A DNA stretch of 64,000 nucleotides from Zychaea mexicana (Eukaryota > Mucoromycota > Mucoromycetes > Mucorales > Lichtheimiaceae). The DNA is taken from NCBI RefSeq assembly GCF_025766255.1, contig NW_026516720.1, positions 124,001 through 188,000 on the forward strand, in the 5' to 3' direction. Shown here piece after piece: positions 53,346-64,000 of the stretch. Both the position numbers and the translations under genes were made by a program. Positions within the stretch are counted from its first letter, which is position 1. Each line of letters opens with the position of its first letter. The notes under the pieces were generated by a model. That model saw nothing but the letters and a program-made list of their open reading frames with translations. It was not told where the DNA came from and searched no databases.

Positions 53346-56300
53346 GGTCGACTTGTCAGGCAACATCAAATAAACTTGGTTTCTTATTGTACTTTCTTAA
53401 ATAATGTAATTGTAACTATTGGGCAGATCGAGTGACGATTGTAATAAACGCGATCTTTATTTTTACATCTTCCTACTGCCATTGCGCTTGGTACTTGTTG
53501 GTGCTTTCTCTGGAGCAGTTATGTAGTTGCAAATGAGCCTTTTTGTGCTTGAGTCGTCGAGAAAACCGTAGGCTGTGCATTCGCATGTGTGCTCTCAAAA
53601 ACAATACAGCTGGTTTACCTTCACGACTATACCAACAATGATTGCAAATTGCTGGTGGCAAAATAAAAAACCGTATCGCAAAGCAAAACAGACCATCCCC
53701 ATATTCACATATACACGAACCAGATCGCCAACCCAAACTAAATGGTGTTTGCCTTGATTTCTTTGCAGTATAAAAGGCCCAGTACATAAGCTCATTAGGA
53801 AAGTTACATCATCCAACTTGTTGGGTCTTGCCACCAATCTCTCATGCTACTGTCTCTCAACATTACTGCTACTGATACACGTATACTAGTAACACTCATA
53901 GATAGATTGAATATGGAATGTACCATCACTGCTCAAGATTATACCAAGATATTAATATCATAACAACGCTCCCTTGCGTTTGCTCTTCCATTATTGAATT
54001 TAATCTTCCATGTTTCTATAACTTCGGAACTGTACACAGGGTTCAACGAAACAATGGAACGAAATCAAGTGCATCCTAAGCCGATCCCTTTACTCCCCTC
54101 AAAAACTCATGAATCCGGGACACTACATACAAAGATAACCCATCATTAATCCTCAGACTCGATTTATAAAAGAATTTCCATTTCACTTCAGTCAACGTAT
54201 ATAAAACACTATATTATATAAAATACCACGTTTTCTAATTCAAAGAAAGATTCATTAACAACCAAAACATCTCGCGCGCGTGGTAATGTGGTATATCCAT
54301 CATCGTTGATATAATCCACTAAATCACTGTACAGAGATCCTCATTCTGGTCCACTGCTAGAGTGCTGCCACTCAATGAAGGGGAAGCGTAATGCACCATA
54401 AGGCTGCAAATGTTTCGAGTCGTCTTTCTCTGCTGCAATGCATAAGCTCTTGCTATGAGCTGGTAATATATACCATCCGCACTTTATAAAACCACATCAC
54501 CTGCGACAGCTAGCAAACTTTTGTGCCTACCTTGATTCCACTCCCTCAGTAATCCAAGAGAGTGTGCACAGAGCAACAGCATATACTGACGATGTGGGAG
54601 ATGACACTCTATAGGAAATATTAATACGCGGAAATTAAGTTTACAGTAGGATAGATGATATGTGCATACAAAAGACGGGTTGTATTGCTCAAAGTGGTAC
54701 AGTATATGGTATATGGAAATGATCTTTTGATATTCGTACGAGGAGGATCACAGCAAACGAAACATTCGGGAACATTGTCTGTAAAGAAGAAAGCTTCCGT
54801 GCATCATCCTCATGATCATAGAACATCAAATGAAGAACACCACAGGGAATTTTATATATGTAAAGGTACATACAAATAAAGGCAATAATTCCTGCTTTAA
54901 AAACAGCACCTTACAAGCTATAGAGAAGATTGTTTAAAAGTTATATAGTAGTCATCTACAAAAAAAATGCAGAAGCATATCAACTAGTTCCAATGAGAAG
55001 TGTGAAGTAGGTAGTACGAAGATGACGGTAACCCGCGGTGTTCAGTGTTGTTTCTCGATTTACCAATATCATACCGAGTTCTTCCCGTATATACTGAACG
55101 AGTTTATATCTCCCTTGAATACACATGCTTCCCAAATAGGAGAGGCTATTACTCGATTCGGTAATATACTTGTAAAAGTAATGTTTGAACGGCAGACGTG
55201 ATCGATGTAAGGTCATATGGCATAGTGTAAATCGTGCATAATTTAGCAGGATCAAGTTAAACCTTTGAATTCTCAAAGGAATAAAAAGGAAATAGGTGGG
55301 GCCAATAGTAGTAGTAGTAGTTGGGACCCGCCCTCCATTTAAAGCAAAGGTATGTGTAAACCACCGGCGAATTTCCCAACAAGTGGTCGCGGTGGGAGGG
55401 AGGAGCGGCAAAGCTTGGGAATGATTATGAGTAGAAACTATGCATGATTTCCCAGGTACACGAAAAATTAGGGAAGAGGAGGCTTAAAAAACCCATCTTC
55501 ACATGACACATTTACGATCGCTCTATGGGTTTATTAGAAGCCATGACAGGTGTCACAGAATGATAGCTTCACTATTGCTCTACTTATCGCATTTGCTTCA
55601 TCTTGTCGTGACCCTGCGGGAACCAAGAAACAAAACTTAACAAACTGCCTGTGCGTCTGCCGTCCGGTGGATGGATGAGTTGCGCAATGCTCTCCTAGAG
55701 TGCCACATCCAATAGTCCGCTCTCAGTTTGAAGGGCGTAAAAAAATAGAAATACGTACATTAAAGCCGAGAAAAAAATCCTAGTAATCGGTAAAGTAAAC
55801 AATTTAGTTTGGTAATGTGTTGATATAGGTATTTTACTATTTTTTATATCTGTTTATCTGTGCTATTGCCGACTTTTTGCTTTCCTATGTAAAATACAAG
55901 CATACGCACGCGCGCGCGGGCGGGTGCAGTGCGTTTGATTAGAATTACAGTTAAACAGGGAGGTGTATGTATGTTACACGAATGACGCACGCTTATATTT
56001 AAAACTAACTCGTTAAATTGACCGAGACTATTGTAAAAGAACGTATACAGGGACATAAGTGAAAGGAGGGGAAGCTTGATGTTTATAACCTCACCCTACA
56101 ACAAAAGCCCCCTTCGGAAATAATTTTCGAAAAAGTAGAATATAAGAAATGATGGCGATTTTGTCATCGGTTCGTCACTATTCTATTGCATGCTTGGAGC
56201 GGCGGTTACGTGTGCATTCAGCTTAAAATGCGGGGTCAAAGAAGATCAAGGCTTTTCATTGGTGCCCGCAATCGTCAACGAAAAGAAAAGCTTCTACAAA

Positions 56301-56574
56301 CATGTGAACGTATACAACGTGTGTGTGTGTGTGTGAGTGTGGGTCGAGCAATTATATGGGTGCTCGATAATGTATACTCTATAATCGAAACGTATCATGT
56401 TGGATGAGTGGAGAGTGGAGGACCGAGCAGGGAAGGAGAAGTAAAGAAGAACCAGAAGTTTACGAAATAAAGAATTTACGCCTTTTTCTTCATCTCATCC
56501 TCCTCTCGTATCCCCTTGCTTTTATTTTTTACTCCTTTTTCTTTTTTTCATTTTACCATTTACCACTACTATAA
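53346..56574. other. Gene-poor region of about 3.2 kb
   Basis: A minus-strand frame at 53473-53787 contains CNHCWYSREGK ... RAHMRMHS, a loose C2H2-like arrangement (CxxC, then HxxxH) followed by a basic stretch. It could be a zinc-finger remnant, but no start or flanking exon supports it. Another frame at 54980-55411 matches nothing. A (CG)n-rich tract is at about 55907-55922 and a (GT)n tract at about 56320-56340. Otherwise nothing was recognised. Confidence 0.4.
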
Positions 56575-57615
56575 ATGCATACTCATAAACAACAACATCA
56601 TGTATTATCGCCATACACCATCATTGTACAAAGAACCACACAGAGAGTACTACTTGCGTCTGAAGAAGCATGTCAACTCTTGGGCTATACCTCGCCGCAT
56701 CAACTCCTGGGTCTACCAACAAAAGAACTACAGCATCACGATGTGCTGTTCCGAGTCCATTACGATGTGGGTGAACCGTATGATTATTGGTGTCTCGAGC
56801 TACGACGACACCGAAAACGACAAAAACAACAACAACAAGAAATAGAAGGGACCCATATAGTAAGGCTAAGTCCTTATGGCATCATACAGCACGCCTATTC
56901 CTGTTCGTCTTCATCTTTTGAGAAGCATCAATACAACGGCGAGCCCATTATGCGACGAGTGCATCCAGATGACGTGCAGGCGCTTTGTCGATGTTTAAAT
57001 GAAGCTTACCAGAACCGATATTCCCAGCACACAATATCGCTCCGATGGCGATATCAACACGAATACCGACCATCCTTGTTTACTGTTGCCCTGGCGAGAG
57101 CATACGACGACAACAACAAGAAGACTCACTTTAACGACGACAGCGGCAACAGTAGTGACCGATCCATAGGCATCATTAGGCCCCATGACTTTTGTTGCTA
57201 CTATTATGGCCGTACAATTTTCCGCTATGTCATGGCATACATGATCCATCTTTTGCTTTATACCCTGTTTTTCTTTATGAAACCATCATCTACTACTACT
57301 AGTACAAACACATCATCATCATCATCATTATCATTGCTCAGCAAAAACAAGAGAAACCATCAACAAGAACACCATAGACGTACGATCAAGGTGAATAATC
57401 AAGTTGTCGTTCATGTCAAGCATCAAATGGAAGATCAGCTCCGGGCCCGATGCCTGACAGCGGTAGCCGATTTGCGCTCATTCACTGATTCAAACACGGT
57501 GGTACAAAAAGTCTTAGAATGGCTCGAGGGGACAGGGGTCGTCAAGAACAAGCATGGTCTTGTGGACTCGGTCCAAGTGACAATGGAAAATGCTTTGGAT
57601 CGAGTACTCACTTGA
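56575..57615 (+). CDS. PAS-domain protein with a hydrophobic segment
   Basis: A single exon of 346 aa. The N-terminal part (IVQRTTQRVLLASEEACQLLGYTSPHQLLGLPTKEL) matches the first helices and strands of a PAS domain, with HYDVGEPYDYWCLELRRHR as the later strands. A second PAS-like segment has IVRLSPYGIIQHAYSCSS and MRRVHPDDVQALCRCL, the usual end of a PAS fold (hPDD motif). A hydrophobic stretch (FRYVMAYMIHLLLYTLFFFM, about residue 225) suggests membrane attachment, followed by Ser/Thr and basic residues. PAS proteins of this type in Mucorales are often light or redox sensors of the White Collar kind, but no GATA finger or flavin-binding Cys motif (NCRFLQ) is seen. Ligand and role are unknown. 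Confidence 0.65.
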   Translation: MHTHKQQHHVLSPYTIIVQRTTQRVLLASEEACQLLGYTSPHQLLGLPTKELQHHDVLFRVHYDVGEPYDYWCLELRRHRKRQKQQQQEIEGTHIVRLSPYGIIQHAYSCSSSSFEKHQYNGEPIMRRVHPDDVQALCRCLNEAYQNRYSQHTISLRWRYQHEYRPSLFTVALARAYDDNNKKTHFNDDSGNSSDRSIGIIRPHDFCCYYYGRTIFRYVMAYMIHLLLYTLFFFMKPSSTTTSTNTSSSSSLSLLSKNKRNHQQEHHRRTIKVNNQVVVHVKHQMEDQLRARCLTAVADLRSFTDSNTVVQKVLEWLEGTGVVKNKHGLVDSVQVTMENALDRVLT

Positions 57616-58606
57616 TGCGTCCATATACCTTGTTCCTTCTTCTTCTTCTACCCTGCGTTTTTTGTTTTTTTTTAATATATAATCTGTTTCTTATGTACTT
57701 CACTGATTGTTCACTCCTACTACCTAAGACTTTAAAGTATCATCTTTTTCGTCCACCGTCTACTTTGTATTCTTAAGAATAAAAGAAAAAGTTCATCTTT
57801 ATTGTCTGATACTATGATGTTGCTTTTTTTAAAATTATCAAGTGCAAAACAGGTTGGAGGGGCAAACAACTACTACATCAATGTCTTTTTATTGTAACGC
57901 CCTTGACAACAAATTCGCCTAGTTCACTAGGCAACAGACACTTTGAATCCATGGCAAACATAGTATGCCTTCTTGTATGTATCTCCTAGCAACATATCTT
58001 CTCCAGAATACCGAGATTGGTAAAAAAAAAAAAAGTATAATAAGGCTTTTGAGAGATGTCAAAAATGGTATATGTGCCTAGTTTAAATGAGTAGCTCCGA
58101 AATACAAAAGAAGCAAAAAAAAAAAAAAAGGGCTGAACCGGAACGAAAATGCCTTCGATTAGCTATATGTACAACTATAATCTGAAATAACAAACTTATT
58201 ATGCTTATACTGAGAGCAGTGTTTAGACTAGGGAAAATTGGAAAGGTCTTACGTAATGCTTACTATTATTCCCTTTTGTCCAAATATTGTGGGCGTGTGC
58301 GTGCGTAATTAACAGAGTCTATTGAGCAAAGCGTCTTTGCTCCCTTATTTCTTCTCGGGTTCGCACAAATGGGACAAAAAGTGTATCTGCCTTCATATAA
58401 TACTAATAACACAGATGCAGGAACAACTGAGAATTAAATGAAACGACGAGGGGGTTGCGGTTTTCTTATCAAAGCCCCAGACAGCCAAGAAGATGTATAA
58501 TCACCCCTCTCCCTTTTATCCATTTTGTCAATTTGTCAATAAAAAAACCCTTTTTATTTGGTCTTAAATGTTTATTTGGGTTACAAAATGTCAGGTACAC
58601 AGGGCC

Positions 58607-58638
<32 letters not shown>

Positions 58639-59760
58639 GCTGATTTGTTACAAATACTTCTTGGCATTACGCCTCAGTGTAACAGAAACATCTCCGCTTC
58701 AACCACGAAAAAGAAGTTTAATGATGGTGATGATTGACGTACTTTTTTTCTTCTTACAAAGCACAATAGTGCAGAAAAGTCCGGTTTGCTGCACCATGCA
58801 GATACTGGCTATTAATGAAGCAGGGATGTTAATTTTCCAAGGTAATTAAAAGATAATAAGTAGTGGCAGTAACGAAAGAATGAAATGAATTAGGCCTAAA
58901 AATACAGCACAGCGCATGTGATGTAGTATATTGGTCTCCCTCACACACACACACACACACACACACATTACCAACCCTGGAGGTGTTTTGTCTGGATCAT
59001 CCGTCGTTGTGCTACTTGGAACACTAAAAGCTCTATCTTGTGTGCACTATGCTACATACTGGCAACAGGCTATCCGATGAAGACAGCACTACCTCTTTTG
59101 AGTATGCGTCATATAAGGGAATGCGGCCATTTCATCAGTGGACACCAGGCCCTGCATTGCGTCTGGACCTAGTGAGTAAGGGGGAATGTGTATGGAAGGA
59201 CGAAAGGCTGATAATGATGATGATGATGATGATGATGATGTATGTGAGATGTTTGGGGGGAGGAGGAGGAGGGGAGGGTTGTAATAGCTATAGGCGTGTG
59301 TGTGCATATGCGCTCTTTTTGTGCGTGTGCACCGCTGTCACGTGTAGACAACAAGAGGGAAAAAAGGCATTACAAGCAAAATATAAAAATGAATTGTTCT
59401 CTTCCAAAGAAGAGCAAAAAAAAAAAAAAAGTTGCATTGTGAGTGTAACGCTGCCTTGACCCGTAGTAGCGTATTTTTCTTGTACCCTCGCCTTTTTCTC
59501 AGCTTCTCGCGTTTCTTTTCCGTTTCCTCTCTTTTTTTTTTTTTTTTTTGTCTCGATTCCCCTCTCTCTCTGTGTGTGTGTGCCTTTTCCGTTTAATCTG
59601 CATACTTTCGGCTCTTTTTGACAAGACTTAATCCACAAAGAGAGCGAGAGACTGAGAGAAAAGAATAGATACGCCCTTTTTTTTCCCTTTTCTTCTTCTT
59701 CTTCTTCTTTGTTTCCTCCTCCAACCCTTTTCTGTCTTTGAAAAAAAAACCCCACAATCA
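57616..59760. other. Intergenic region of about 2.1 kb rich in microsatellites
   Basis: Contains (CAG)n at about 58608-58637, (CA)n at 58941-58968, (ATG)n at about 59213-59240, long A runs (for example 58114-58130 and 59407-59421) and a long pyrimidine-rich leader before the BTB gene with a T run at about 59530-59550. No coding region is supported. The CT-rich leader probably marks the promoter and 5' UTR. Confidence 0.55.
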
Positions 59761-62700
59761 ATGCTTTTTGGCCCTCCTCAGAAAACACTGAAAAAGTCGC
59801 TCCACACCGTACTCGATAATGCGTTAGAATACGTTGCCGACGTTTGCTTTGAGTTTCCAGAAGTCAAAGTATGGGCTCATCGTGGTAAGTCATTCTCCTC
59901 CTCCAGTGTCTTGTTTCTTGGTGGGAGTGGGGGGGGGGGCCTAATGTCGGAAAATGAGCTTAATTCCACCTGTTGGGTTTTCGTTATGCTAGCCATTCTG
60001 CGTGCACGCATTCCTGACGAATTCCAACAACAGTACTTGCAATCACTCAACAGCACTGAAAAGACAATTTGGGTTGATATTAGTAAAGTTATTCCCTATA
60101 CCACGTTCCAGTCACTTTTACGGTATTGGTACACGTCCGAATTCTTTCCAGAACAGTACCAGGCCTCTTTAGTAGTGGCGGATACCCCTTCATCGGTTGG
60201 CTCAACGATATCCAATGGCTCAACCTTTTCTACGACAAGCACCAAGAGCAGTCTGTCATCGTGCAGTAACAACAACAACAATGATGACATGCCATATCTG
60301 AAACAGCCCACCGTTCGCGCTGAAATCGAACAACTGGAACAACGATTGGGATTCAGATTATTGCCAGAAACCAAACAGCAACAAGTACAGCAAGAAGCAG
60401 CGGCAGCAGCAACAGCAGGAGCAAAAGGAGCAGCAGCAGCAGCCATAAAAGCAAAAGCAAAAGCAAAAGCAGCAGCAGGACCAGCAGGACCAGCAGACGA
60501 TTTTGAGCAACTTGTGTGCGATTTAGATTGTATGCGCGGTCAGCAGCTCGGCAGCGATGTGATGGTGACCCTATTTACCCCTACTCCACCTCCTTCAACG
60601 ATTGCCACAACTACCACTACTACTACTACTACTACCACCACCAGCAACATCAAAAACAAGACAACCAATGCCGCTACAACTTTGAACGGAAAAGAAATCC
60701 CGTCTATCCTATTTACACACCCCAAAGCCCCGACAGCAACGACAACAGCAACAGCAACAGCAGCAGCAACAGCAACAGCAAGCAACGGCGCACAATCAGT
60801 GGCATCGTCTTCATTTCCCGCACATCGGTTCATTTTAGCGTCACAGTCACCCTATTTTTATGCCATGTTCTGCACCCAATTTCGCGAGGCATCCTCTTCG
60901 ACTGTACATTTACCCGGAGACCTGTTTGCTCCGATCACCACCCAAGTCATCCTGCGTTACTTTTACACCGACAAGCTCGTTGTGCCGCCACTGCGCACAC
61001 TGCCATCCGCACCGGCCCAACGCCGGCTGACTGAAAAGAAGCATGCGCTGCGTGTCCTCCAGCAAGTGTTCCCTGCAGCCGACTACCTGGGCCACTTTGA
61101 CACGATCTGTGAAGCGATCCTGCACGAGATGGACACGATATGCCACGGCTTCAAATGCCTGTGTGCCGATTGTGCTGTGCTTTTACCGTCGATGCTCTGG
61201 TTTGCAGACAAGCATGTTGCCACGATCCCGTTGCTACGTCCAGCTCTGATGGCGCTCTATGCAGACCCTGTGCATTCGGTTGCACCGCTTTGGTCCCAGC
61301 AGACATTCGCTGTCCTTGTAGGCCACATGGCACCGACGGCCTCCTTGCTGGCCGAATACACGATCGCATCGATCTTTTGCAACATGGAGAATGCGGCCAA
61401 TGCACCCAACACACTCATCGCTGAGCTGTCGCAACAAACACTCGGCAACGTCACGAAACACAATGCAATCCATGTCTTGCACTCGCTGCATTTGTGTTTG
61501 TCACAGATCAGAAGCGCTAATCCATTCCCCACATGGTCCACGCCGGCGCTTGACTTGGTCAACCCTATCCTGCATCACACCGTCGACATGATCTCGCAGA
61601 ATTTCGATTTCTACTGTGTCGAGTACCCGATCTTGCTGTCATGTGTCGATGGCATTGGCGTTGGCTTCTCGGTCGACTTTTTGGAGTTCTTGCTCAAGCG
61701 TGTCTTGGGCAATGGCATACGCGATTCGAATGCTGCCGTCTTGTATCAGGGCATCGTCAGGGATCTGGTCGGTCGCCAAGAAGTCGTCAAGAATGTCGCC
61801 GTCGATGGCGTTCTCATGGATGCTCGCAATCAGTGTGCAGAGTTTTTGGCTCGTCGTTGGGTTCACGTCAAGGAACAAGGTGGTTTTGGCAAGATTGACA
61901 AGGATGTCATGCGCAGTTTGTCAGACGGTAAATGCGTCCCATTTATGCTCTCCGTCAATTTTTGATAGAAGAATACTAACCACAGGATAAATGTATGCAA
62001 CATTAGACATTGGTGTGCCGTATCGTGCATTGACGAAACCCATTGAGTCGGATTTCGCTGCCATGTTTGGATTCAAGTCAAAACCTGGTAGAGTCAAGTC
62101 CAAGTTCACGGATGAATCAGCAAGGAATACGCATCATCATCACCAACACCAACAACAGCATCGATCCTCTGGATCACGACGATTATCGCTTAGTAGTTTG
62201 CGGACACAACGGTCAAATAATGCCTTAAAGTCACAAGAAGCAAATGACATGGCACGACTCACACGGAGCCGCTCCTTGTCGAACGAGGCTATTCCTTCAA
62301 GACCGTTTATATCCGATACATTGAGCGCCGAGAGTATCAATAAGTTATCAAGGGATGGCCTATCGTCACAACCTCTCATCCATCTCTTATCACTGGAAAG
62401 CGAGGCACGACGACAGCGACAAGAGGACCCATCGAGCCCACATTACGATATGCATGCATCAACATCTTCACCATCATCAAATCATTTGCAACACCAATTC
62501 ATGTCTTCCTCTGCAACCCACGCCAACACTAACAACAACAACAACAACAACAGACACACAACGTCTCTTGTCGATGCATTATTGCCGCTCAGTTCATCAA
62601 TCACAGAATGGACTCCTGAAGAAGAACTAGCAACAAATGACGCATCAATAGCAACTACCGACAAAAATACCAACAATTCCAATACCACCTATACAACATC

Positions 62701-63284
62701 TAGTACAAAAAATACCAGTAGTAGTAGTAGTAGTAGTAGACCATCACGACTCAAATTTGAACTACCTACTACTCCTTTACGAGCCAAATCACCTGTACAA
62801 AAACCATTCTTGGCACCAACGCAAGCATCATGTCATGACCACCATCAGCATCACAACGGAGTCCCTCGTCGAGGACGTTCGCCACGGAGGTCAAGATGGA
62901 GTATCGGAGGCAGCAGTAGTGACGTGAGTGATGATGAGGAATTGATCACCATGGTCACGCCCGTCATTGGTGCCAAAGTCGAACTATTACGTCGTCCACT
63001 GCCAACCTTGGGTACCATCAAATATGTCGGCCATGTCAATTTTGCTAGAGGAACTTGGGTTGGTGTAGAGCTCGAAAGTAGATGTAAGTTTCTTGTTTTT
63101 TTGTTTTTTCTTTCCTTCAAGCTGGATTTTCGTCGTTTTGAACTTGACATGTTATTACATAGTGGGCAAGAATGATGGTGAGGTAGAAGGCATACGGTAT
63201 TTCCGGACCGACCCGCAACGTGGTGTGTTTGTCAAGATTGACGACTTTAAAGTGATTTCTTTACCCCATATCGCAACCATCTAA
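59761..63284 (+). CDS. BTB-BTB-CAP-Gly multidomain protein
   Basis: Four exons (59761-59884, 59993-61927, 62007-63083, 63163-63284) give 1,085 aa in frame. The first BTB/POZ domain (about residues 10-125) has the classic VWAHRAILRARIPDEF across intron 1. A second BTB (about 225-385; FPAHRFILASQSPYFYAMF, VILRYFYTDKLVVP) is interrupted by Thr and Ala tracts. A long helical C-terminal BTB-associated region runs to about 690. Exon 3 adds VPYRALTKPIESDFAAMFGFK, a Ser/His/Asn-rich linker and a CAP-Gly domain (about 1005-1080; GTIKYVGHVNFARGTWVGVELES...GKNDGEVEGIRYF...GVFVK), whose GKNDG core binds the EEY/F tails of tubulin or EB proteins. The intron 61928-62006 joins the halves exactly; using the nearer CACAG acceptor would give an immediate stop. 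It is probably a microtubule-associated adaptor, possibly for Cul3. Confidence 0.85.
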
Positions 63285-63409
63285 TAAGTAGCATACAATG
63301 TTGTTGTTGTTGTTATATATGTATATTTTGTACATGTTACTATCTCACATATATTGGTTTTTTCCTATTCTATATACCAAGTCCCCCCTCTCTCTTTTTT
63401 TAATACTAT
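63285..63409. terminator. Short convergent 3' region
   Basis: Only 125 bp separate the stop codons of the BTB/CAP-Gly gene and the D-lactate dehydrogenase gene. The spacer has a (GTT)n run at 63300-63315 and TATATATGTATA and TTGTACATG elements that could serve as polyadenylation signals on both strands. Confidence 0.4.
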
Positions 63410-64000
63410 TCATTTTGGATCGGGCAACACTTTGCCTGGATTCATGATACCCTTTGGATCCATTGCGTTCTTGATTGTCCACATTAAATCGACTGTATTA
63501 TCACCCAATTCATCACGAAGGTATTTCTTCTTGCCAAAGCCGACTCCGTGTTCGCCAGTGATGGAACCTTCCATCTTGATAGCACGTTGGATGAGGTTCT
63601 GGTTCAATCGAGTGGCTTCTTCAAACTCGCTGGGGATGTTCTTGTCAAATAGGATAAACAAATGGAAATTGCCTATACACAATACATATTTTTTAAAGGA
63701 ATAGAGAGGGGGAGTTAGATAAGGAAAAGTTCTCTACGACCATCGACACTACATCTATAAACGTGTTTTTTTTTTACCATCACCAGCATGGCCTGCAAAT
63801 GGGCAAGGAAGAGATGATTCGGACACATCCTTTTTGGTTTCTGCAATCAGTTCGGGTAATCGTGAAACCGGCACGACTACATCAGTTGTCCACACCGATG
63901 CGTTTTCCTTTAACATCGTGGCTGACCAAAGGCAAGTCTAGGAGAGAGAGGAGAGTAATATCTCCAAAAAATTAGGGCGGGTGGCAGAGAACTCTCGCTG
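63410..64000 (-). CDS. D-lactate dehydrogenase (cytochrome), 3' part
   Basis: Two exons are visible (63937-63778, then 63672-63410), and the gene continues beyond the right edge. They encode the C-terminal part of an FAD-linked oxidase: LWSATMLKENASVWTTDVVVPVSRLPELI, the GHAGDGNFH motif across the splice, TGEHGVGFGKKKYL, and the terminal MDPKGIMNPGKVLPDPK. These are hallmarks of mitochondrial D-lactate:cytochrome c oxidoreductase (yeast Dld1). The FAD-binding N-terminal half is outside the window. It converges on the BTB/CAP-Gly gene. Confidence 0.92.

Noticed and set aside
53034..53369. Long minus-strand frame through the tandem repeat with repeated CPQASVPDRTYSS-like units
   Set aside because: The frame arises because the repeat length happens to keep it open; it has no start context, domain or splice partner, and overlapping frames behave the same.
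53473..53787. C2H2 zinc-finger gene
   Set aside because: Only one loose CxxC...HxxxH arrangement with non-standard spacing, without supporting exons; noted in the region entry instead.
61991..63175. CAP-Gly frame as a separate gene starting at the ATG at 61991
   Set aside because: The acceptor at 62006 joins it exactly in frame to the BTB exon, and sequence before the BTB stop and after the acceptor reads as one protein.

Overview
This window is nuclear DNA from a filamentous, early-diverging fungus, most likely Mucoromycota and probably Mucorales. The reasons are: genes broken by many short GT-AG introns (about 50-110 nt) with CTAAC-like branch points; Gln/Asn/Thr/Ser/His homopolymer tracts in the proteins; a fungus-specific GT15 mannosyltransferase; F-box/LRR fragments; and proteins (an Integrator INTS3 homologue, a UPF0538 protein) that yeasts lack. 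Gene models were built by hand, joining exons on splice signals, reading frame and family similarity. For most multi-exon genes the exon lengths sum to an intact frame.

Left arm (1-10.4 kb): the 5' tip of an unknown minus-strand gene, COG5 (Golgi tether), a secreted cyclophilin-B type prolyl isomerase, an ataxin-2/Pbp1 RNA-binding protein with Lsm, LsmAD and PAM2 elements, a UPF0538 (C2orf76-like) protein, and a secreted Cys-rich protein with a Kex2 site and a long Gln/Thr-rich linker. From 10.4 to 18 kb the sequence is gene-poor and looks like a gene graveyard. It holds two truncated F-box/LRR fragments, a small single-pass membrane protein and otherwise unassigned AT-rich DNA.

Middle (18-42 kb): a dense run of conserved housekeeping genes. 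These are INTS3 (16 exons, one GC-AG intron), a CNNM/Mam3-type DUF21-CBS membrane protein (with a 14-nt microexon), a GRIP-domain golgin with an internally repeated coiled coil, the cohesin regulator PDS5 (26 exons), an intronless GT15 alpha-mannosyltransferase and tRNA-dihydrouridine synthase DUS2.

Right arm (42-64 kb): a low-complexity nuclear-type protein with a GRINL1A/Gdown1-like LPDKG motif, an RRM protein, a gene-poor stretch with a decayed LRR-like fragment and an uncertain membrane-protein gene, and a tandemly duplicated repeat carrying GNRA-capped hairpins. Then come an intronless PAS-domain protein, a BTB-BTB-CAP-Gly fusion protein and the 3' end of D-lactate dehydrogenase. The genes do not form a pathway cluster. 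No CRISPR array, phage or clear intact transposon was seen. Three genes (COG5, golgin, mannosyltransferase) act at the Golgi, and three (INTS3, PDS5, the Gdown1-like protein) act in transcription or chromatin, but the ordering looks ordinary.
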